Assembly (NCBI GenBank): GCA_900557695.1
Contig: USTP01000038.1
Location: forward strand, 1-8,959
Reading direction: 5' to 3'
Length of the DNA stretch: 8,959 bases
Source of the DNA: an uncultured Thermoanaerobacterales bacterium
GTDB lineage: Bacteria; Bacillota; Clostridia; Christensenellales; UBA1242
The position numbers and the translations under genes are program-made. This document shows, one piece after another, positions 5,875 through 8,959 of this stretch; within the stretch, counting starts at the first letter, position 1, and every line of letters begins with the position of its first letter. The notes under the pieces were generated by a model that was not told the origin of the DNA, searched no databases, and worked only from the letters and a program-made list of their open reading frames with translations.

Positions 5875-5922
5875 ATGAAATACTTTGTATCTTCCGACAT
5901 TCACGGCGGTATCACTCCGTTA
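5875..5922 (+). pseudogene. 5' fragment of a metallophosphoesterase gene
   Basis: The ATG at 5875 is preceded by AGGGG 6 nt upstream. The translation MKYFVSSDIHGGITPL matches the start of YfcE-type calcineurin-like phosphoesterases, where the D and H of the SDIHG motif bind the active-site metals. Such proteins run to about 150-250 residues and need further motifs (GDxxD, GNHD and others), none of which follows. After about codon 16 the frame is only the reverse of the DUF4177-like gene and gives a low-complexity Phe/Cys-rich string. The break lies near 5922, at the stop codon of that opposite gene. The frame stays open to 6156, but that part is not a credible protein. Confidence 0.65.
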
Positions 5923-6066
5923 TGGTCCTATTATAGCAAGAGCAGGAGTTATTGTTGCAGAAATCAAACTAAAACCTTTTTCTTCCATTTCGTTGCATTT
6001 TTCTTCAATTTTCTTTGCCATATTTTTGGCTTTTGGTGTATAACCAACGACTTCAGTTTTATACAT
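5920..6066 (-). CDS. DUF4177-like small protein, probably C-terminally altered
   Basis: 48 residues. The ATG at 6066-6064 begins 3 nt after the stop of the upstream YwaF-like gene, with AGGAG inside that gene's end as ribosome binding site. The sequence MYKTEVVGYT, then KKIEEKCNEMEEKGFSLISA, follows the plan of DUF4177-like proteins: an N-terminal strand, a helix rich in Glu/Lys ending in an E-x-G-[FWY]-x-L-[VI]-S turn, and a second strand. The final strand in that plan normally runs on a few residues beyond TITPALAIIG, but here the frame stops at a TAA at 5922-5920, where the metallophosphoesterase fragment ends on the other strand. So the last residues probably come from the junction. It is the third gene of the leftward YwaF operon. 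Function unknown. Confidence 0.6.
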   Translation of the reverse strand: MYKTEVVGYTPKAKNMAKKIEEKCNEMEEKGFSLISATITPALAIIGP

Positions 6067-6069
6067 TTA

Positions 6070-6855
6070 TCATTCTCCTATTTTTTGTTCTTTTGCTTGT
6101 TTTGCAAGATGTTTTTGATGGATTTTTTTTATGGCAAAATCAATCAAATAAATTAAGGCACACATTCCATACACTGCAAAAAACACAACAAAAGGCATAA
6201 GCCATGATGGAATGAATGGGAATGTTGAACCAGTGATGAAAAACCAATCATAATGATGTCCGTCAGGAATGCCTAAATACGCATAATTCCCAAACAATGC
6301 CCAAACAATCAAAATTAAAATGCCAACTGCTTCTTTCCAAATTTCTTTAAAGTTGAAAGTAACTTGTTTTAGTGCAACACTTAAGAATCCCCAAGCAAAC
6401 ACAAATCCATGGAACATAAATGTTTGCACCACTTTATAGCACCATGGCGTTACCCCACCAAGTGCTGAACCCGGATAAGTTAGATACATAAGTGATGACA
6501 CAATTGCAAAACAAGTTATCACATTTCTAATTGGTATAAATTTTTTGTTGAATTGTGCAAAAGGGATAAACACCCCTGTTAAAGTGCAAATATGGAATGG
6601 TAATTTGTCAATATCAATTTTGCTTTGTGAGAATGGCATTATAAAGAAATCTAAAATATACGAGCCAATAACCAAATATGCCAAAACATTCAATGTTATT
6701 GTTTTTGTTTTTTCTGATTTATTTCTTAACAAAAAATATGCCCCTATTGTTAACCCGAAAATCAAAACAAGCCACAAAATATGCCAAACCGAAAACAAAG
6801 TTATCTCGACACTTCCAGAACTTGTGCCAAATATTTTTTTAAAAAACTCATTCAT
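6070..6855 (-). CDS. YwaF/TMEM164-family integral membrane protein (paralogue B)
   Basis: 261 residues. The ATG at 6855-6853 has AGGAG 8 nt upstream and overlaps the end of the preceding gene by 8 nt, so translation is probably coupled. About seven hydrophobic segments are visible, starting near 20-42. Family-type motifs are KLPFHIC (84-90), with Cys90 at the start of a helix, and a conserved-looking His149 in FMFHG. A HHYDWFF stretch (200-206) and TFPFIPSW (211-218) follow, as in bacterial YwaF. The human relative TMEM164 is described as an acyltransferase for ether phospholipids that uses a cysteine, and a Cys/His pair at this spacing would fit. Whether the bacterial protein has that activity is unknown. 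A basic cytoplasmic tail ends the protein (KKIHQKHLAKQAKEQK). Its paralogue lies directly upstream. Confidence 0.75.
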   Translation of the reverse strand: MNEFFKKIFGTSSGSVEITLFSVWHILWLVLIFGLTIGAYFLLRNKSEKTKTITLNVLAYLVIGSYILDFFIMPFSQSKIDIDKLPFHICTLTGVFIPFAQFNKKFIPIRNVITCFAIVSSLMYLTYPGSALGGVTPWCYKVVQTFMFHGFVFAWGFLSVALKQVTFNFKEIWKEAVGILILIVWALFGNYAYLGIPDGHHYDWFFITGSTFPFIPSWLMPFVVFFAVYGMCALIYLIDFAIKKIHQKHLAKQAKEQKIGE

Positions 6856-7609
6856 CTTTCTTTCTCCTTAGGTTTCTCAAATTATTATACCACCTTTGCT
6901 CTTTTGGAACACATATCGCTTCCACAATAGCACTTGTTATAAACACAATCAATAAGCCAGCAAGTCCAATCGTGCCAACATTTATCCATGGCATGTTCTC
7001 AAAAGGGGTTTCGAGTAGATACATACAATTTGGTGGTGTCATATTTGCCAATTTATATAATCCAATAATTATTCCACCATCAATAAGTAAGAAAAGCAAT
7101 CCCAAAAATACACTAATAATATTTTTTACCCGAATTTTTATAAACCTCCCAGTAAGCAGGTATATACAACCAACCATCATTGTTGAATGACTTAGCAAGC
7201 CTTTCAAGATATCCCAATTTGCAAGATTTGGATTACCAGCATAATTTTCATTAAATACAATTCCAATAATGCTACCAACAATACCTAAGTAAAACACAAA
7301 TTCTGCTATAATCATAAAACCTTTGGATTGTTTGTTCTTCCAAAATGCAACAATAACCAAAAGCCACATTGCAACATTGCAAGGATAAATTGGAAATAAC
7401 ATAGTGGCGTCAACTTTTGCTTGTCCAGTTTGGAAAAATGATACATATACACTTGAAAAATGTAATATAACTGTTAACAGTGCAAAAAGTTTTAGGATAA
7501 ATTCTTTTTGCGACTCTTTTTTTATTGTAAAACCAAAAAGAATTAACAACCCAATTGTTATAACACTTGAAATGACAATGTATAAAACATGTGGTAAATC
7601 AAATAGCAT
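6848..7609 (-). CDS. YwaF/TMEM164-family integral membrane protein (paralogue A), leaderless
   Basis: 253 residues from the ATG at 7609-7607. A longer frame begins at TTG 7690, but its first 27 codons overlap a TTGCTT-N17-TATAAT promoter and have only a distant GAGG, while the ATG lies exactly 6 nt after TATAAT. The shorter start also gives a length (253) like the paralogue (261) and Bacillus YwaF. Seven or so hydrophobic segments are present. Counted from the ATG, LFPIYPCN (71-78, with Cys77) corresponds to LPFHIC of paralogue B, and LLSHST (His141) to its FMFHG. PPNCMYLLETPF (192-203) corresponds to the HHYDWFF to FPFIPS region. Both therefore keep the candidate Cys/His pair. The stop TGA at 6850-6848 lies inside the start of paralogue B. 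First gene of the leftward operon. Confidence 0.72.
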   Translation of the reverse strand: MLFDLPHVLYIVISSVITIGLLILFGFTIKKESQKEFILKLFALLTVILHFSSVYVSFFQTGQAKVDATMLFPIYPCNVAMWLLVIVAFWKNKQSKGFMIIAEFVFYLGIVGSIIGIVFNENYAGNPNLANWDILKGLLSHSTMMVGCIYLLTGRFIKIRVKNIISVFLGLLFLLIDGGIIIGLYKLANMTPPNCMYLLETPFENMPWINVGTIGLAGLLIVFITSAIVEAICVPKEQRWYNNLRNLRRKKDE

Positions 7610-7615
7610 ATAAAG

Positions 7616-7644
7616 ATTATAGTAAATTTTACGACAAAAAGCAA
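7616..7644 (-). promoter_or_regulatory. Promoter giving a leaderless YwaF mRNA
   Basis: On the minus strand TTGCTT (7644-7639) and TATAAT (7621-7616) are exactly 17 nt apart. The ATG of paralogue A is 6 nt downstream, where transcription would start, so there would be no leader and no ribosome binding site. Confidence 0.6.
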
Positions 7645-7715
7645 CAAAAAATAAAATTAGAAAATTTCTTGGGTTTTCAGTTGCTATCAAGTGTATTTAT
7701 AACCTCAAATTAAAT

Positions 7716-7750
7716 AAAAATCCACGGGTAAAACCCGTGGATTTTTATTT
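7716..7750. terminator. Strong bidirectional terminator
   Basis: AAAAATCCACGGGT (7716-7729) pairs perfectly with ACCCGTGGATTTTT (7733-7746) around AAA. A/T tracts on both sides allow termination in either direction. It insulates the YwaF operon from the region to its right. Confidence 0.9.
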
Positions 7751-7790
7751 TGTCTTTTTTAACGCCAGAAAACATTAGTCTACCAAAAGA

Positions 7791-7883
7791 AAACCACCCA
7801 CTAAAGGGGTGGTTTCTCTATGCCATCATGTATATTCCCCCACCTTATCAGGTAAAGAATACCGACAATTTAGGTGGAAACCC
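7791..7883 (-). other. Hairpin-rich 93-nt segment; possible small RNA or IS200/IS605-type end remnant
   Basis: Two hairpins stand side by side: AAACCACCC/GGGTGGTTT (7791-7799 with 7807-7815) and CCACCT/AGGTGG (7840-7845 with 7872-7877), the second enclosing GGTA/TACC (7851-7854 with 7860-7863). Read leftward, the first hairpin is followed by TTTTCTTTT and would be a terminator, giving an RNA of about 100 nt from a start near 7884, but the promoter there is weak. The shared CCACC/GGTGG arms allow alternative pairings. Subterminal imperfect hairpins also mark the ends of IS200/IS605 elements. No reading frame of note is present. Confidence 0.4.
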
Positions 7884-7895
7884 TATATATTAAAG

Positions 7896-7919
7896 TGCTT
7901 TTAATTAAAGCATTTTTTT
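7896..7919 (+). terminator. Intrinsic terminator, rightward
   Basis: TGCTTT (7896-7901) and AAAGCA (7907-7912) pair around TAATT, followed by T7 (7913-7919). No rightward gene precedes it within the region, so it may belong to a small rightward RNA covering 7790-7919 or to a lost gene. Confidence 0.55.
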
Positions 7920-7932
7920 ATTATCTAAAAAT

Positions 7933-7969
7933 AATTGCAACAGTATGTCGTGAAATTACTGTTGCAATT
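7933..7969. repeat. Perfect 13-bp inverted repeat, possible terminator or recombination site
   Basis: AATTGCAACAGTA (7933-7945) and TACTGTTGCAATT (7957-7969) are exact inverted copies with an 11-nt loop. GTTGCAATTT (7961-7970) is followed at once by a near copy GTTGCAAATA (7971-7980). Leftward, the stem is followed by ATTTTT, so it may end the XRE transcript 75 nt after its stop. The added direct repeats also fit an integrase core or arm site. Confidence 0.6.
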
Positions 7970-8000
7970 TGTTGCAAATATACTATTTTTAGTCTTTTTT

Positions 8001-8040
8001 AACTAATTAAAACTGATTAAAACTATTAAAAACTATCTAA
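8001..8040 (-). repeat. Four tandem 10-bp repeats
   Basis: AACTAATTAA, AACTGATTAA, AACTATTAAA and AACTATCTAA follow each other without a gap, a 10-bp period. Read on the minus strand they give TAGTTTTAAT-like units that share TAGTT with the array at 5807-5836. The array begins 4 nt downstream of the XRE stop. Such arrays suit a DNA-binding protein on one face of the helix, for example integrase arm sites. Confidence 0.7.
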
Positions 8041-8044
8041 ATGT

Positions 8045-8287
8045 TTACATATACTCTAAATCTTCTCTTTTAAAAACTTCATTATCTAAAAATTCTAATG
8101 GAGATATACCAAAACCATCAGAAACTTGATAAATAATCGCTAACGTAGGACATTTAGTATTTCCTTTCATAATATTTACAATAGTTGACCTAGCAATACA
8201 ACTATCTTTAAGAAATTTATGTAAAGATATATTTCTTTCTTGTAATAATTTGGTTAATCTGATTGTAAATGCTTCCCCTAGTGTCAT
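8045..8287 (-). CDS. XRE-family helix-turn-helix regulator
   Basis: 80 residues. The ATG at 8287-8285 has AAAAGGGG just upstream (GGGG at 8296-8293). The sequence is a single HTH_3 (Cro/C1-type) domain: helix 1 at RLTKLLQERNIS (10-21), then SLHKFLKDSCIARSTIVNIMKGN (about 21-43), in which KFLKDSCIARSTIVNIMKG holds the helix-turn-helix, and the closing pattern PTLAIIYQVSDGFGISPLEFLD. There is no further domain, so it is a small Cro-like repressor that should bind palindromic operators as a dimer. Four CCTAATTAGG-like palindromes lie in the intergenic region shared with the divergent SLOG gene, one at its own start, so it probably represses itself and that gene. This arrangement is common at the edges of integrative elements and prophages. 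No recombinase is in the window. Confidence 0.88.
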   Translation of the reverse strand: MTLGEAFTIRLTKLLQERNISLHKFLKDSCIARSTIVNIMKGNTKCPTLAIIYQVSDGFGISPLEFLDNEVFKREDLEYM

Positions 8288-8307
8288 ATAAACCCCTTTT
8301 CATATTG

Positions 8308-8323
8308 TGTTCTAATTAGGACA
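8308..8323. promoter_or_regulatory. Operator-like site O1 (over the XRE start)
   Basis: TGTTCTAATTAGGACA differs from the perfect palindrome O4 by one base. It overlaps the transcription start predicted from the extended -10 TGG-TAGAAT on the minus strand (TAGAAT at 8334-8329). Confidence 0.6.
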
Positions 8324-8328
8324 TGAAT

Positions 8329-8337
8329 ATTCTACCA
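8329..8337 (-). promoter_or_regulatory. Extended -10 promoter of the XRE gene
   Basis: On the minus strand TGG-TAGAAT (8337-8329) forms an extended -10. No good -35 is seen 16-18 nt upstream. The start would be near 8322, within O1. Confidence 0.45.
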
Positions 8338-8357
8338 GTAAGAGTAGTTTAAGCTGC

Positions 8358-8389
8358 GACCTAATTCGGTTATTTGACCTAATTTGGTT
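8358..8389. promoter_or_regulatory. Operator-like sites O2 and O3
   Basis: GACCTAATTCGGTT (8358-8371) and GACCTAATTTGGTT (8376-8389) are near-identical direct copies, 18 bp centre to centre. Each keeps the CCTAATT half-site of the perfect palindrome with a degenerate second half. O3 touches the -35 box of the SLOG gene. Confidence 0.6.
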
Positions 8390-8416
8390 GCAATATTTTT
8401 AAAAATATTTTATAAT
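8388..8416 (+). promoter_or_regulatory. Promoter of the SLOG gene
   Basis: TTGCAA (8388-8393) and TATAAT (8411-8416) are exactly 17 nt apart. The start near 8423 lies inside the perfect palindrome O4, and O3 abuts the -35, so a bound repressor would block RNA polymerase. Confidence 0.75.
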
Positions 8417-8435
8417 TGTCCTAATTAGGACAATT
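8414..8435. promoter_or_regulatory. Operator-like site O4, perfect 22-bp palindrome
   Basis: The core TGTCCTAATTAGGACA (8417-8432) is a perfect palindrome, and its symmetry extends three bases on each side. It covers the end of the -10 box, the transcription start and the ribosome binding site (AGGA, 8427-8430) of the SLOG gene, which fits tight repression. Confidence 0.7.
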
Positions 8436-8436
8436 T

Positions 8437-8917
8437 ATGAGTAAAGTTTGTTGTTTTATTGGTCATAGAAAAATTGACTTAATAAAAGAGTTGGAAGAAA
8501 AGACTAAAAACGTTATTGAAGATTTAATTATCAATAAAGAAGTCGAAACTTTTTTGTTTGGTAGTAAAAGTGAATTTGATAGTCTTTGCCATAAAATAGT
8601 ATCTGATTTAAAAGATAAATATCCATATATTAAACGAGTAGTATACACTTGTAAAAGTGAAGGGTGTACACTTGAAAGTGAAAAACAAAAATGGGAACAA
8701 ATTTATTTTAATTTATATAAAGAAAAAGTTGATTTACTTTGTGTTGATGAAGAATTTGAACACAAAACAAAATACACATCAGGTAAAGCAAGTTATGTAG
8801 AAAGAAATCAAGCAATGATAGATAATAGCGACTATTGTATTTTTTACTATAACGAGAACTATAAACCACAGCCCCGAAAACAATCAAAACGAGACATAAC
8901 TTATTATCAACCAAAAT
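8437..8917 (+). CDS. SLOG-superfamily (DUF1273/YpsA-like) protein, 3' end missing
   Basis: The ATG at 8437 has AGGA at 8427-8430, 6 nt away. 160 codons are genuine; the frame runs on into adapter sequence and has no stop. Landmarks are CCFIGHR at 5-11 (the first strand and nucleotide-binding Gly of the family), FLFGSKSEFD at 39-48, KASYVERNQAMIDNSDYCI at 117-135 (the family's conserved E-R-N-x-x-M-I-x-x-S-D motif) and YYNENY at 137-142. The next expected segment, K-S-G-T, is broken by the adapter. Full-length relatives have roughly 180-190 residues, so about 20-30 are missing. SLOG proteins have a Rossmann-like fold thought to bind nucleotide ligands. The gene is divergent from the XRE regulator and controlled by the same operator cluster. 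The exact ligand and role are unknown. Confidence 0.82.
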
Positions 8918-8959
8918 CTGTCTCTTATACACATCTGACGCTGCCGACGATCTTACGCG
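8918..8959. other. Illumina Nextera adapter and i5 index (artefact)
   Basis: CTGTCTCTTATACACATCT (8918-8936) is the Tn5 mosaic end, GACGCTGCCGACGA (8937-8950) completes the Nextera read-1 adapter in reverse complement, and TCTTACGC (8951-8958) is the reverse complement of index GCGTAAGA, which I recall as i5 index N517/S517. The last G would begin the P5 arm. None of it is genomic. A leftward frame starting here opens with the well-known artefact peptide MYKRQ. Confidence 0.98.

Noticed and set aside
5923..6200. Rightward frames rich in Phe and Leu after the metallophosphoesterase fragment
   Set aside because: They are the reverse of the DUF4177-like and YwaF genes and show low-complexity composition with no ribosome binding site of their own.
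7610..7690. Twenty-seven-codon N-terminal extension of YwaF paralogue A from TTG at 7690
   Set aside because: It runs through a well-formed promoter, has only a distant GAGG, and makes the protein longer than its paralogue and family.
7791..7883. Assignment to a known riboswitch, SRP RNA or 6S RNA
   Set aside because: None of the conserved core sequences of those families that I know is present; only generic hairpins are visible.
8001..8040. CRISPR array
   Set aside because: The repeats are 10 bp long with no spacers and no cas genes.
8463..8648. Leftward 61-residue frame opposite the SLOG gene
   Set aside because: The plus strand carries a clear SLOG-family sequence with promoter and ribosome binding site; this frame is its shadow.
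8708..8932. Leftward frame beginning MYKRQ
   Set aside because: Its start lies in the Nextera adapter, and it is only the reverse of the SLOG gene.

Overview
The window is AT-rich DNA from a low-GC Gram-positive bacterium, most likely an uncultured gut Firmicute (Clostridia-like). The signs are strong AGGAG-type ribosome binding sites, TTGACA/TATAAT promoters, many hairpin-plus-T terminators, a YxjI/LURP-one gene, YwaF/TMEM164-family genes and a lipobox lipoprotein. The last 42 bases are not biological. They are an Illumina Nextera transposase adapter followed by an i5 index, so this is the end of an untrimmed shotgun, probably metagenomic, contig. The final gene is cut there.

Region 1 (1-870) looks accessory. 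A compact plus-strand unit with a near-consensus promoter, hairpins and an intrinsic terminator (about 139-232) has no ORF and looks like a small RNA. It is antisense to the 3' end of a leftward gene for a MazF/PemK-like protein. That gene is preceded by an overlooked 41-codon gene for a very basic peptide. Both start with TTG. A leftward promoter and a large inverted repeat lie upstream.

Region 2 (870-5540) is a rightward series of envelope genes. A three-gene operon encodes two small unknown membrane proteins and a YxjI/LURP-one-like protein and ends in a terminator. Next come a separate four-helix membrane protein, with a perfect 22-bp palindrome at its predicted transcription start, and a 737-residue surface lipoprotein built of Ig-like beta domains. 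Each unit has its own terminator.

Region 3 (5540-5925) is a scar. It holds the first codons of glmS (MCGIVGYVGHK) and, about 270 bp later, the first codons of a metallophosphoesterase (MKYFVSSDIHG). Both keep good ribosome binding sites and both are cut after 11-16 codons. Between them lie a terminator-like hairpin, a 12-bp tandem repeat and a 10-bp phased repeat array.

Region 4 (5920-7750) is a leftward operon of two divergent YwaF/TMEM164 paralogues overlapping by 8 nt, plus a 48-codon DUF4177-like gene that runs into the metallophosphoesterase fragment. The first gene appears to be leaderless: TATAAT sits 6 nt before its ATG.

Region 5 (7750-8917) looks like the end of another mobile element. 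It has a hairpin-rich 100-nt segment, an inverted repeat, four tandem 10-bp repeats, a leftward 80-residue XRE regulator and a divergent SLOG/DUF1273 gene. Four copies of a CCTAATTAGG-like palindrome lie between these two, placed over both promoters. This suggests that the XRE protein represses itself and the SLOG gene.
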